Shown in pieces: positions 26,026 to 34,771 of a stretch of 64,000 nt of DNA. The notes under the pieces were generated by a model. That model worked only from the letters and a program-made list of their open reading frames with translations. It made no database searches and was not told the origin of the DNA. Position 1 is the first letter of the stretch; each line of letters begins with the position of its first letter. The stretch is from Spongiivirga citrea (GTDB lineage Bacteria > Bacteroidota > Bacteroidia > Flavobacteriales > Flavobacteriaceae). The DNA lies in NCBI RefSeq assembly GCF_010671565.1, contig NZ_JAABOQ010000003.1:372001-436000 (forward strand). The letters are read 5' to 3'. The position numbers were made by a program, and so were the translations under genes.

Positions 26026-26934
26026 CTACCAATCTTTTTCGTTTTTAACTTTTGCGCCTTTTGCTTTTTTGGCGTTTATTTTTTGCTGTACTTTTTTCTC
26101 TTCATTATTCATCGCTTGCAGCAAGTTTTTTATTTGTTGTGGTGACAACTGACCAGGGCGAGGTTTGGGTGGTTTCTTGTTTTTATCTTTAGGCTGATCA
26201 CCTCCCTTATTTTTATCTTTCTGATCTTTTTGATCCTCAGGTTTTTTATCTCCTTCATTATCCTTAGGCTCTTCAGGTTTCTTTTCATTTTCACCATCAC
26301 CTTCTTTGTTTTCGTCCTTTTTATCGCCTTCCTTATCGTTTTCTTTCTCGTTGTCGCCCTCTTTCTTATCGTCCTTATTATCCTTTTGGTCTTTGTTTTT
26401 ATCATCTTTATTGTCTCCACCACCGCCGTTTTTATCTTGTTCTTCTTTCTTCTGTTTTGCTAAAGCAAGATTATAACGGGTCTCATCATCAGTTGGATTG
26501 TTTCTTAAGGCATTTTTATAAGCTTCTACTGCCTTGTCGTATTGCTTTTCTTTCATAAATACATTTCCCATATTATGAAATGCTTTATGCTTATCAGGTT
26601 TCCCCGTGGTAACCTCAGCAGCTTGTTTAAATCGGTCAAAAGCCTCAGCTAAACTTTGGCGGTTGTAATATGCATTACCAAGATTGTATTTAGCAGCTCC
26701 GCTATCGGGATTGGTAGAAATGGCACGTCGGTAATCTGCCTCAGCATCTACAAACTTGTTGCTTTGCAGTTTGTTGTTACCTTGATAAGTATAGGTTTGC
26801 GCCTTCTGCTTTTGTTTTTCTAACTCCTTAGCAGCAGCGTCGGCCTTTGCTTCATCCTGCTCTTGTGCGAGCATTATATTGAAGCACAATAATGATAAGA
26901 TTCCAATAATCGCTTTCATTGTTTTAAGCTTCAT
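26026..26934 (-). CDS. batC: BatC: TPR protein with long charged low-complexity tract
   Basis: 302 residues. A signal peptide (to about residue 23) is followed by three TPR units (about 45-160: AKYNLGNAYYNRQSLAEAF, HNMGNVFMKEKQYDKAVEAY), then about 90 residues made almost only of Lys, Asp, Glu, Asn and Gly, and a short C-terminal helix with LSPQQIKNLLQAMNNEEKKVQQK. This is the BatC layout. The TPRs presumably bind the Bat partners in the periplasm; the charged tract is probably disordered. The gene starts inside the end of batB (11-nt overlap). A second in-frame ATG five codons later is also possible. Confidence 0.9.
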   Translation of the reverse strand: MKLKTMKAIIGILSLLCFNIMLAQEQDEAKADAAAKELEKQKQKAQTYTYQGNNKLQSNKFVDAEADYRRAISTNPDSGAAKYNLGNAYYNRQSLAEAFDRFKQAAEVTTGKPDKHKAFHNMGNVFMKEKQYDKAVEAYKNALRNNPTDDETRYNLALAKQKKEEQDKNGGGGDNKDDKNKDQKDNKDDKKEGDNEKENDKEGDKKDENKEGDGENEKKPEEPKDNEGDKKPEDQKDQKDKNKGGDQPKDKNKKPPKPRPGQLSPQQIKNLLQAMNNEEKKVQQKINAKKAKGAKVKNEKDW

Positions 26935-27958
26935 TAAATAAATTCAATTTTCGTAGCCAATTTGTTTTTCTCTCTAACAAGAACACATCGACGAATATCA
27001 AAAATATGCCAATTCCTAAGAACCATTGAAACTGATCTTTATAATCCGAAACTTCTTTCGCTTCAAACTCAGTTCTATCCATCTCGTCAAGGGTGTCTTT
27101 TACAAAATCGACCACCTCTTGTGTGTTATTGCCATTAATGTATGTTCCACTAGCTTCATTGGCAATGTCCTGTAGCGTTTTTTCATCTAATCTTGTGATG
27201 ACAACCTCGCCTGCCTGATTTTTTTTATAGGTTTGAATAATACCATTTCTTTTAATTGGAATTGGACCTCCTTTTGAAGTTCCTACTCCAATGGTAAATA
27301 TCTTTATTCCTTCACTCTTTGCTTCTTCGGCTATTGATGCTGAATTCTCTGAATGATCTTCGCCATCAGAAATAATAAATAATACTCGATTGGTTTGCTC
27401 TTCATCATCATAATAACTCTTAGCAAGCTTAATTGCCTCATCGATCGCTGTACCTTGTGACGATAGCATATTGGTGTTCATACCTTGCAAGAACATTTTT
27501 GCCGAGGCAAAATCTGTTGTAATTGGTAACTGCGGAAATGCTGTTCCAGCATATGCAATAATCCCCACACGATCACTTGCCAATTGACTAATAATCTCTG
27601 ACACTAAGCGCTTGGATTTTTCCATGCGATTGGGAGCAATATCCTCAGCCAGCATACTTTTCGAGACATCGACAGCAAAAACAATATCAACCCCTTCGCG
27701 TTTGATAGTCTCTAATTTTGTTCCAATTTTCGGGTTCACCAAAGCAATGGTCAAACTAATAAAAGCTAATAGTAATACAATCAACTTTAACAAAGGTTTA
27801 AACTTGGATTTATCAGGAACCAGCCTACTAAAAAGGGTTTTGTCTGCAAATCGTTTTTGTTTGCTACTTTTCCAGATTTGTACAAACAAGAAAATGACAA
27901 GCATTATTGGAATTAATGCCAGTAGGTAAAACCACATTTTTTCTTCTAGTTGATACAT
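26924..27958 (-). CDS. batB: BatB: VWA-domain membrane protein
   Basis: 344 residues. One transmembrane helix at the N-terminus (FYLLALIPIMLVIFLFV), a second near residue 50-70 (LLKLIVLLLAFISLTIAL), a von Willebrand factor A domain (about 90-280) with the metal-site motif DVSKS and the conserved TNRVLFIISDGEDH, and a C-terminal transmembrane helix (FQWFLGIGIFLIFVDVFLL). BatB pairs with BatA in the inner membrane with the VWA domain in the periplasm. Its start is 1 nt from the batA stop; its stop overlaps batC. Confidence 0.93.
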   Translation of the reverse strand: MYQLEEKMWFYLLALIPIMLVIFLFVQIWKSSKQKRFADKTLFSRLVPDKSKFKPLLKLIVLLLAFISLTIALVNPKIGTKLETIKREGVDIVFAVDVSKSMLAEDIAPNRMEKSKRLVSEIISQLASDRVGIIAYAGTAFPQLPITTDFASAKMFLQGMNTNMLSSQGTAIDEAIKLAKSYYDDEEQTNRVLFIISDGEDHSENSASIAEEAKSEGIKIFTIGVGTSKGGPIPIKRNGIIQTYKKNQAGEVVITRLDEKTLQDIANEASGTYINGNNTQEVVDFVKDTLDEMDRTEFEAKEVSDYKDQFQWFLGIGIFLIFVDVFLLERKTNWLRKLNLFNEA

Positions 27959-28963
27959 CTAAATAAAGCCTCTAAAAATTGTTATTCGCAATAACCATTC
28001 AAACACTAAAAAGCCAATTGCCAATAGTACCCATGAGCGGTATTTTTCTTCGTAATTGGTGTATTTAAATTCTTCTATCTCTGTTTTTTCAAGCTTGTTA
28101 ATCTCGTCATAGATTTCCTCTAACTTCTCATTATCGGTAGCTCTAAAATACAGTCCGCCTGTTTCATCTGCTATTTCTTGTAATAGCTTTTCATCTATCT
28201 CTACTTGTTTTTGACCGTAACGGAACTTACCATTTGGCAATATCCCGATTGGTGCTAATGCAAGTCCATTTGTTCCTATACCAATAGTGTATACTTTAAT
28301 GCCAAATTCAACAGCAAGTTCAGCGGCAATCTTTGGGTCAATGAAACCGGAATTATTAACTCCGTCCGTCAATAAAATAATCACTTTACTTTCTGCTCGA
28401 CTTTCTTTAAGTCGGTTTACTGAGGTCGCCAATCCCATTCCAATCGCAGTACCATCTTCGATAATTCCATCAAAGGAAATATCACGTAGCCCCCGTTGTA
28501 CGATACGTTTATCACTTGTTATTGGCGTTTTTGTAAAACTCTCTCCGGCATAAATAACCACACCTATTCGATCGCTAGGTCGACCATTTACAAAATCGAT
28601 TGCTACTTCTTTCAATGCTTCTAATCGATATGGTTCTAGGTCACGCGCCAACATACTTGAAGACACATCAATTGCCATGACGATATCAATACCCTTATTG
28701 GTTTTTGTTTTGGTAGAAATATCTACCGTTTGTGGTCTTGCCATTGCTGTTATTAAAGCAGCGAGACCTAACACTCTAAAAGCGAAAAGCAATGGTTTTA
28801 GTTTTGGTAATATTGATGACTTGACTTTAAAGCCCTGTAAGCTTGAAATTTTCAAAGGGGCTGTTTCCTTTTTCCTTTTAAAAACATACCAAAGAATAGC
28901 AAGAGGAACTAGCAATAGTAGCCAGAAAAAATACGGATGTGCAAATTCAATTCCTTTAAACAT
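27959..28963 (-). CDS. batA: BatA: VWA-domain membrane protein
   Basis: 334 residues with the same layout as BatB: N-terminal helix (YFFWLLLLVPLAILWYVF), a second helix near residue 60, a VWA domain (about 88-290) with complete MIDAS motif DVSSS and the strand VIILLTDGVNNSG, and a final helix (WVLLAIGFLVFEWLL). The family is essential for the Bat complex that has been linked to aerotolerance, stress survival and MoxR-dependent assembly. It overlaps the stop of the preceding BatD-like gene by 1 nt, so translation is coupled. Confidence 0.93.
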   Translation of the reverse strand: MFKGIEFAHPYFFWLLLLVPLAILWYVFKRKKETAPLKISSLQGFKVKSSILPKLKPLLFAFRVLGLAALITAMARPQTVDISTKTKTNKGIDIVMAIDVSSSMLARDLEPYRLEALKEVAIDFVNGRPSDRIGVVIYAGESFTKTPITSDKRIVQRGLRDISFDGIIEDGTAIGMGLATSVNRLKESRAESKVIILLTDGVNNSGFIDPKIAAELAVEFGIKVYTIGIGTNGLALAPIGILPNGKFRYGQKQVEIDEKLLQEIADETGGLYFRATDNEKLEEIYDEINKLEKTEIEEFKYTNYEEKYRSWVLLAIGFLVFEWLLRITIFRGFI

Positions 28964-30615
28964 TAGATGGTCGTTTTAAGTTCAATTGAATTAATAATCA
29001 AGTCGACAATTTCCTGGGCATATACATCATTATCTGCCCAAGTAATTAGTAGCTGTTGTGTTACACCCTGTGCAGCGAAAGTGAAAAGTGCATATTCACC
29101 CGCAATCAATTCATTATCAATTTTAAACGATGCGCTACCATGGGTTTTCAATCCTTCAGCACCTGCCGGTGTATTAAATTTCTCTGTTTTTACAATGATG
29201 TTTTGAACACCTTCTTTCTCTAGATCTTTTATAGCCTTATCGACTACTTTAGGGATATCAATTTCCTTTTGTTCTTTATATACTACAGAATGTAACGATA
29301 CTTTAAAGGCTGCCTCTTTGACTTCGTGTAAAAAGGTGCCTTCCTGTTTTATTTCATCAGAAACCGCTGCCACACTAACACTATCTTGCCTGACAAGAAC
29401 CTCTGGAGTGCTTAGGGCTATTCCCGGAGCACCATATGTACTACTAATCCATTCTTGTTCTAACAAAGGCTTGGTAGGATGACCGAAAACAGTATCATAG
29501 GTTTTTTGAAAGCCATTGATATACGAGTAGATAAATCCTGCTATTAGCAGTACCGAAGTTGTGATGATTACAGTATTTCGAATCATTCGATTTCTGCGTT
29601 TTCTAGCAACTTCAGCTGCATATAATTCGTCCGCCAATTTCTCATCTTCGGTATCTTCAGGAAGCACTTCCTTTGTTTCAGTAACCATTTGTTCGACAAC
29701 TGTGGTATCCGTTTTCACCTGAGTTTCTTCCGGTCTTAAACGAGCAAATTTTACTAAATCAGCAGTTTTTAATACTTGTTTAAAATTAGAAATGGTTTCA
29801 TTTTCTAGTGGAAGCTTATCTGCATCTTTTAGCATTTCTAACTTTGCTATCAACTCGTCCGAAGTACTTTCCATGGCTGAAAGATGTACATCTTCTTCAA
29901 TATATATTCTAACAATGTCAGTTAACTCCGAGTAGTATTTTTTATGTTCTGATCTTATTAAATACTGTGATTCCTCGAGGGCTTTCAATTTTTCTAAAGC
30001 ACGATCAAAAGGGGTTAAATTGGCAACCCGTTCTTCTTCGGTTTCTGGCTTTTTTCTAAGAAACAAAAAGTAGATGACTATAGCGGCAAACAGCAAAACC
30101 CCCAAGCCGATAAGTAGCCATTGCAACCAATTGCTTTTTGGTTTTTTGACGCTGATGAGCGGTTTAATCTCGAACATGGCTTGCTTGGTGGTATCAACCA
30201 CAACATCATTTACCCGAATTGGAATAGAATCAGTAAAAAAAGGCTTTTCGTTTATTGAAATTCGCTGTTTTGGGACATACCAAAAGCCGGAATCAAACTG
30301 CGTTACCCCATATTTTTTGATCAACTCGAATTTCGAACCTATTACGGCTGTATCTACTGGGTAGGATTCAATCGTTTCCATCGGACTAAAACTTTGTCCT
30401 TCTGGGAAAATAACAAGGTCTGTACTATCAACTTCTACACGAATGCTTAGTTTAATTTCTTCTCCGATCTTAATTTGAAAAGTGTCAACGGTTGCCGAGA
30501 CTTTGGGTTGAGATTGAGCGTTAACAATTCCATATACAAACAGCATCAATACAACTAATAAGCTGTTTGATATCCAATTTTTTATGTTGTTTGTTTTGTT
30601 CATTTTGACATACAT
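28963..30615 (-). CDS. Bat-operon membrane protein (BatD-like / DUF4381-like)
   Basis: 550 residues. A signal peptide ending near NAQS is followed by a beta-sandwich region (about 33-150: VDTFQIKIGEEIKLSIRVEV), a transmembrane helix (LQWLLIGLGVLLFAAIVIYFLF, about 164-185), a cytoplasmic helical segment with EEVDVHLSAMES-like pattern, a second transmembrane helix (TVIITTSVLLIAGFIYSYI) near residue 350, and a C-terminal periplasmic domain. It sits between the DUF58 gene and batA, where many Bacteroidota encode such a protein. It probably belongs to the Bat complex. An internal ATG at 30603 fits the signal peptide equally well and may be the true start. Confidence 0.8.
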   Translation of the reverse strand: MYVKMNKTNNIKNWISNSLLVVLMLFVYGIVNAQSQPKVSATVDTFQIKIGEEIKLSIRVEVDSTDLVIFPEGQSFSPMETIESYPVDTAVIGSKFELIKKYGVTQFDSGFWYVPKQRISINEKPFFTDSIPIRVNDVVVDTTKQAMFEIKPLISVKKPKSNWLQWLLIGLGVLLFAAIVIYFLFLRKKPETEEERVANLTPFDRALEKLKALEESQYLIRSEHKKYYSELTDIVRIYIEEDVHLSAMESTSDELIAKLEMLKDADKLPLENETISNFKQVLKTADLVKFARLRPEETQVKTDTTVVEQMVTETKEVLPEDTEDEKLADELYAAEVARKRRNRMIRNTVIITTSVLLIAGFIYSYINGFQKTYDTVFGHPTKPLLEQEWISSTYGAPGIALSTPEVLVRQDSVSVAAVSDEIKQEGTFLHEVKEAAFKVSLHSVVYKEQKEIDIPKVVDKAIKDLEKEGVQNIIVKTEKFNTPAGAEGLKTHGSASFKIDNELIAGEYALFTFAAQGVTQQLLITWADNDVYAQEIVDLIINSIELKTTI

Positions 30616-30621
30616 AGGTTT

Positions 30622-30660
30622 ACACCCTCACCTAACTTCTCCCTCAAGGGAGAGGAACTT
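30622..30660. repeat. Dispersed palindromic repeat, copy 1
   Basis: Contains a perfect inverted repeat with 7-bp arms (TCTCCCT/AGGGAGA, 2-nt centre) next to a CCTCACCTAAC arm. Its reverse complement matches the element at 38673-38710 along its whole length with few differences. It lies in the only real gap of the bat operon; the 94 nt beyond it are pyrimidine-rich on the plus strand and hold no gene. Confidence 0.7.
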
Positions 30661-30754
30661 AAATCAGTTTTAAAAATTATACTATTTAAATTCAATTTTC
30701 TTTGCTCCATTCTCTTTCAACTATTCACTCTTCACTCATAACTCTTAACTCTCA

Positions 30755-31621
30755 TTAGCCTCTTCGCTTAAAATACCCAAGTAATTTCTTCACATAGCTT
30801 TCATCAACCCGACTGCTCAAAACTCCTGATCCACTTTTGGTGAAGGCATTTTCAAAATAAGCTACTTTATCACGATAAAATTTGGCGTACTCGTTTCTAA
30901 CTGATTTACTTGCCGTATTTACCAATTGCAATTCGCCAGTCTCTTCATCTTGCATTTGTACCATTCCTATATTTGGTATCTCTTCTTCAGCTTTGTCGTA
31001 AATTCTTATTCCAGTAACGTCATGTTTCTTTCCAACAATTCGCAATGTTTGCTCGTAATCATCTGCAATAAAATCAGATAGCACAAAAACGATTGCTTTC
31101 TTTTTCATCACACTACTTAAAAATCGTAGTGCCTGACTAACATCTGTCTTTTTACTTTTTGGTTTAAACTCGATGAGTTCACGAATGATCCGCAATACAT
31201 GAGACTTTCCCTTTTTAGGTGGAATAAACAGCTCTATCTGATCAGAAAATAAAATTAGACCAATCTTGTCGTTATTTTGCATCGCAGAGAACGATAAGGT
31301 TGCTGCGATCTCGGTTACGATCTCATCTTTAAACTGCTCCTTGGTACCGAAAAACTTCGACCCACTTACATCAGCAATAAGCATCATCGTTAACTCACGC
31401 TCTTCTTCAAAAACTTTTATATATGGCTCATTATATCGTGCTGTTACATTCCAGTCGATATTACGAACATCATCGCCATATTGATACTGTCTCACCTCGC
31501 TAAATGTCATACCACGACCTTTAAACGTACTGTGATACTCACCACCAAAAATGTGGTCAGACAGACGGCGCGTCTTAATCTCGATCTTACGTACTTTCTT
31601 TAAAAGTTCTTTTGTATCCAT
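30755..31621 (-). CDS. DUF58 domain protein (MoxR-associated)
   Basis: 288 residues, cytoplasmic, no signal peptide. The DUF58 signature is complete: GGEYHSTFKGRGMTFSEVRQYQYGDDVRNIDWNVTAR at residues 27-63, then a VWA-like fold with IADVSGSK, IGLILFSD and VFVLSDF. DUF58 proteins are encoded next to moxR in nearly all bacteria that have Bat operons and probably act as partners of the ATPase. It lies 82 nt downstream of moxR, with an unusual CAGT-rich repeat between the two genes. Confidence 0.93.
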   Translation of the reverse strand: MDTKELLKKVRKIEIKTRRLSDHIFGGEYHSTFKGRGMTFSEVRQYQYGDDVRNIDWNVTARYNEPYIKVFEEERELTMMLIADVSGSKFFGTKEQFKDEIVTEIAATLSFSAMQNNDKIGLILFSDQIELFIPPKKGKSHVLRIIRELIEFKPKSKKTDVSQALRFLSSVMKKKAIVFVLSDFIADDYEQTLRIVGKKHDVTGIRIYDKAEEEIPNIGMVQMQDEETGELQLVNTASKSVRNEYAKFYRDKVAYFENAFTKSGSGVLSSRVDESYVKKLLGYFKRRG

Positions 31622-31625
31622 TCTG

Positions 31626-31703
31626 CTCAGTCGGCAGTCCGCAGTTGACAGTGGCAGTCAAGTCATTTTTACTGAAGACTGCATACCGGCTACTGCATAC
31701 TGA
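31626..31703. repeat. CAGT-rich intergenic repeat, partly inverted
   Basis: The whole gap between moxR and the DUF58 gene consists of short copies of CAGT spaced 6-9 nt apart (five of them in 31628-31659) and, after a 10-nt AT stretch, ACTG copies with CTGCATAC repeated twice (31672-31702). The two halves are roughly complementary and could fold into an imperfect hairpin. No gene is visible. Confidence 0.55.
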
Positions 31704-32705
31704 TTAAGGTACCTCGATCTCGTTTACGATCTTATTAATAATATCCTCTGAGGTCACATTCTCAGCTTCGGCTTCATAGGTAATCCCAATACGGTGTCTT
31801 AGCACATCATGTACTACCGCACGAACATCTTCAGGAATTACATAGCCACGACGCTTAATAAATGCGTAACATTTAGAAGCATTTGCTAAGTTTATACTTC
31901 CTCGAGGAGAGGCTCCGAAACTTATTAATGGTTTAAGGTTGGAAAGATTAAATTTTTCTGGATAACGTGTTGCGAAAATGATGTCAAGAATATACTTCTC
32001 GATTTTTTCATCCATATACACTTCGCGTACGGCTTCCTGCGCTTTTTTTATTTGAGCGGTACTTACCACTGCATTCACTTTTTCAAAAGCTCCTTTTAAA
32101 TTGGCTCGAACTATTTGTTGTTCTTCATCAACCTTAGGATAATCGATTACTGTTTTCAACATAAAACGGTCAACCTGCGCTTCTGGTAGCGGATATGTCC
32201 CTTCTTGCTCTACCGGGTTTTGCGTTGCCATTACTAAAAATGGTTTGTCTAAAATAAAAGTCTCATCACCAATGGTAACTTGCTTTTCCTGCATTGCTTC
32301 TAATAAAGCTGATTGCACTTTAGCTGGAGCACGGTTAATCTCATCTGCCAGTACGAAATTCGCAAAAATCGGTCCTTTTTTAATTGTGAAATCGTTCTCT
32401 TTAATATTGTAGATCATGGTACCTACAACATCGGCAGGTAGCAAGTCTGGCGTGAATTGTATTCTAGAAAATGAGCCTTTTACTGCTTGTGCAAGCGTAT
32501 TAATAGCAAGAGTTTTTGCTAGACCAGGCACACCTTCTAATAAAATATGTCCTTGTCCTAAAAGACCAATTAACAATCGTTCGACCATATGATTTTGGCC
32601 AACAATTACTTTATTCATTTCTGCTGTTAGCAGATCGATAAATGCGCTTTCTTTTTCAATTTTCTCGTTAATTGCAGCAATATCTATAGTAGTATTTTCT
32701 TCCAT
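31704..32705 (-). CDS. MoxR-family AAA+ ATPase
   Basis: 333 residues. AAA+ core with Walker A GVPGLAKT (residues 58-65), Walker B region LADEINRAP, sensor-1 ATQNP and the MoxR lid helices near SFGASPRGSINLA. MoxR ATPases act as chaperones in the assembly or activation of VWA-containing complexes, here the Bat proteins encoded directly downstream. It is the first gene of an eight-gene minus-strand operon (moxR, DUF58, BatD-like, batA, batB, batC, batD, batE). Start ATG 32705; I found no clear TAnnTTTG promoter in the 100 nt before it. Confidence 0.95.
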   Translation of the reverse strand: MEENTTIDIAAINEKIEKESAFIDLLTAEMNKVIVGQNHMVERLLIGLLGQGHILLEGVPGLAKTLAINTLAQAVKGSFSRIQFTPDLLPADVVGTMIYNIKENDFTIKKGPIFANFVLADEINRAPAKVQSALLEAMQEKQVTIGDETFILDKPFLVMATQNPVEQEGTYPLPEAQVDRFMLKTVIDYPKVDEEQQIVRANLKGAFEKVNAVVSTAQIKKAQEAVREVYMDEKIEKYILDIIFATRYPEKFNLSNLKPLISFGASPRGSINLANASKCYAFIKRRGYVIPEDVRAVVHDVLRHRIGITYEAEAENVTSEDIINKIVNEIEVP

Positions 32706-32805
32706 GCAAGCCTTTATTTTAGTGGCGTGAATATAGTAATGTCTTTAAAGGTTCGCAAATTGTTAATTTAATCACTTTGTTAATGTTAATAGATGGTTAA
32801 AAAGA

Positions 32806-32835
32806 AAAAGCAGCCCAACACTTTGAACTGCTTTT
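32806..32835 (-). terminator. Terminator after the DUF4382 gene
   Basis: On the minus strand a 13-bp stem (32835-32823 with 32818-32806, two G:U pairs) with a 4-nt loop and a T-rich tract after it. It separates the DUF4382 lipoprotein gene from moxR. Confidence 0.82.
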
Positions 32836-32889
32836 AACAATACTATAAGAAGTATTAATAAAACTATCTTCTTTTTGAAGTTTACGGGC

Positions 32890-33720
32890 TTATCCTGTTA
32901 CAGGAAGCTCCTCTAATTCAATAATACCTAAATCCGCACTTTTTCGGACTAATACTTCAACATTTTCAACCGTCTTTTCTTGGTAACCAGAATCGGTTGC
33001 AGGGGTGACTGTTATTTCGTATGAACCCTCGGGCATTCCGTTTAATACAAACTTTCCTCTTTTATCAACATAAGCAGAAACTGTGATTTCTCCATTAGTT
33101 GCAGTTACTATAGATTGAAAGGTAGATGGAGAAACCATACCCTCTATTTTTCCGCTATTAGATTCATCACTTGCTCTAATAACAGGTTTAAGTATTAAGT
33201 TGCCAGAATTTCCAGCATCGATTATTGACCTGCTAACATCAAAATCAAGCAAAAAGTTATGAGTAGATCCCGGTTCAAAAATATCATCAATTTTAATTTT
33301 TAATCCTGATTGCTCTGCACTTGGTGTTTTCAAATCATACACAGAACCATCCTTTTCAACGGTATTATTATCGCCCAACACCAATCTTATTTGTTCAATT
33401 TTACCTGCGGAAATATCTCCACTAACCAAAAGTGTATCAATACCTCCTGTTAGCTCAAGTAAATCGTAAATTCCCGTATTGACTGTACCAATAGATTCCC
33501 AACCAAATTCTTCGTCATTCAAGCTTTCATCTCCATCGGCCTTAGCTCGTTTGATTAGGACATCAGTCACTTCAATATTCACCTTATCATAATCTCCTGG
33601 CTTATCTGTTAGCCTAACAGCTATACTTGCTGTTCCTTCTTGCTTATCATCATTATCAGTACATGCTGTAATAGTTGCTATAGTAAGTAGCACTAGAAAC
33701 GATCTTATTAAATTTTTCAT
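32890..33720 (-). CDS. DUF4382 lipoprotein
   Basis: 276 residues. The lipoprotein signal ends in ITAC (Cys20). A DUF4382 domain follows (about 32-190: TASIAVRLTDKPGDYDKVNIEVTDV, YDLLELTGG, SAGKIEQIRLVLG), then a carboxypeptidase-like regulatory beta-sandwich (about 190-260) with GKFVLNGMPEGSYEITV. Probably surface or periplasmic. DUF4382 has no known activity. It is a single gene ended by its own terminator. Confidence 0.88.
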   Translation of the reverse strand: MKNLIRSFLVLLTIATITACTDNDDKQEGTASIAVRLTDKPGDYDKVNIEVTDVLIKRAKADGDESLNDEEFGWESIGTVNTGIYDLLELTGGIDTLLVSGDISAGKIEQIRLVLGDNNTVEKDGSVYDLKTPSAEQSGLKIKIDDIFEPGSTHNFLLDFDVSRSIIDAGNSGNLILKPVIRASDESNSGKIEGMVSPSTFQSIVTATNGEITVSAYVDKRGKFVLNGMPEGSYEITVTPATDSGYQEKTVENVEVLVRKSADLGIIELEELPVTG

Positions 33721-33824
33721 TTTTATATAAATTTGGTTTAGTAAAGATTTGAATATATACGCTATCTTCGGATTTGTTAGATGTTTGTCTTATCAATAAT
33801 ACCTTTAAACAAGATACTAAAAAG

Positions 33825-34688
33825 ATGGGTTATTCTCGAATTATTGCAGGCGCCATGAACTGGGGCGTCTGGAGTAAAAACTTAAACACAAACCAACAAG
33901 CCTCTTTAATTAACCATTGCCTGTCATTGGGGGTTACCACTTTCGATCATGCCGATATTTATGGAGGTTATACCACAGAAGCTAGCTTTGGTAAAGCATT
34001 CACTCAAAGTGAAGTAGGTCGTGATGCAGTTCAATTCATTTCTAAATGCGGAATTCAATACCCTGCTGATACTAGAGAAAATAGAGTGAAACACTACCAA
34101 TATGATAAAGAATATATCATTTGGTCAGTGGAAACATCGCTTAAAAATCTCCATACAGATTACCTAGACCTCTTGTTATTACATCGCCCTAGTCCGTTAA
34201 TGCACCCTGATGAAATTGCTGAGGCTATTGACGAATTACAAACTAGTGGAAAAATTCTAGATTTTGGTGTTTCTAACTTTACACCTTCACAAACCGATCT
34301 TATAGATTCAAAAGCGACCGTGCAAGTCAATCAAATTGAATTTTCATTGACTACTATTGAAGCTATGTTTAACGGGAGTCTAGACCATATGATGGCTAAT
34401 GACATTATACCGATGGCTTGGAGCCCTTTAGGTTCTTATTTTAAGGAGGAAAATGAAACTACCTCTAGGATAAAACCTGTTTTAACGAAGCTGTCCGAAA
34501 AATATGAAACTGGTGAAGATCAGTTGATATTAGCTTGGCTACTCCATCACCCATCAGGAATTCATCCAGTAGTGGGTACCACAAATGAAGTTCGTCTTAA
34601 AAAAGCAGTAGAAGCGCTTGATATTGAATTAGAATTACAAGATTGGTTTGAATTATTAGTAGCCAGTCAAGGACACAAAGTTCCATAA
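33825..34688 (+). CDS. Aldo/keto reductase (YdhF type)
   Basis: 287 residues forming a complete AKR barrel: TTFDHADIYGGY carries the catalytic Asp and Tyr, FISKCGI the Lys, and LLLLHRPSP the His; NADPH-binding residues are in VVGTTNEVRLKKAVEA. It is closest in pattern to the oxidoreductase YdhF. The substrate is unknown. ATG 33825 starts the family-typical MGYSRIIAGAMNWG; an upstream TTG would add 17 unrelated residues. A TAAATTTG -7 candidate lies at 33728-33735. Confidence 0.92.
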   Translation: MGYSRIIAGAMNWGVWSKNLNTNQQASLINHCLSLGVTTFDHADIYGGYTTEASFGKAFTQSEVGRDAVQFISKCGIQYPADTRENRVKHYQYDKEYIIWSVETSLKNLHTDYLDLLLLHRPSPLMHPDEIAEAIDELQTSGKILDFGVSNFTPSQTDLIDSKATVQVNQIEFSLTTIEAMFNGSLDHMMANDIIPMAWSPLGSYFKEENETTSRIKPVLTKLSEKYETGEDQLILAWLLHHPSGIHPVVGTTNEVRLKKAVEALDIELELQDWFELLVASQGHKVP

Positions 34689-34700
34689 AATGACAATTTA

Positions 34701-34740
34701 GTCTCCCTCCTTTAGGAGGAATTAAGGGAGGTGTCTCTCC
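34701..34740. repeat. Dispersed palindromic repeat, variant copy
   Basis: Contains CCTCC-TTTA-GGAGG (34706-34719) followed by a purine-rich AAGGGAGGTGTC arm. It is of the same general kind as the elements at 30622 and 38612-38710 and lies between two co-directional oxidoreductase genes. Confidence 0.6.
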
Positions 34741-34771
34741 AAGATTAAATTTCATAAAATAAGACTTGAAC

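Noticed and set aside
26130-26463. Long open frames on both strands inside batC, giving Lys/Ile/Thr-rich or Phe/Val-rich peptides
   Set aside because: A result of the purine-biased charged tract; the batC frame matches its family, and the others have no start context or family.
33774-33824. TTG start extending the aldo/keto reductase by 17 residues
   Set aside because: The added residues are unlike the family, which begins at the internal ATG 33825.
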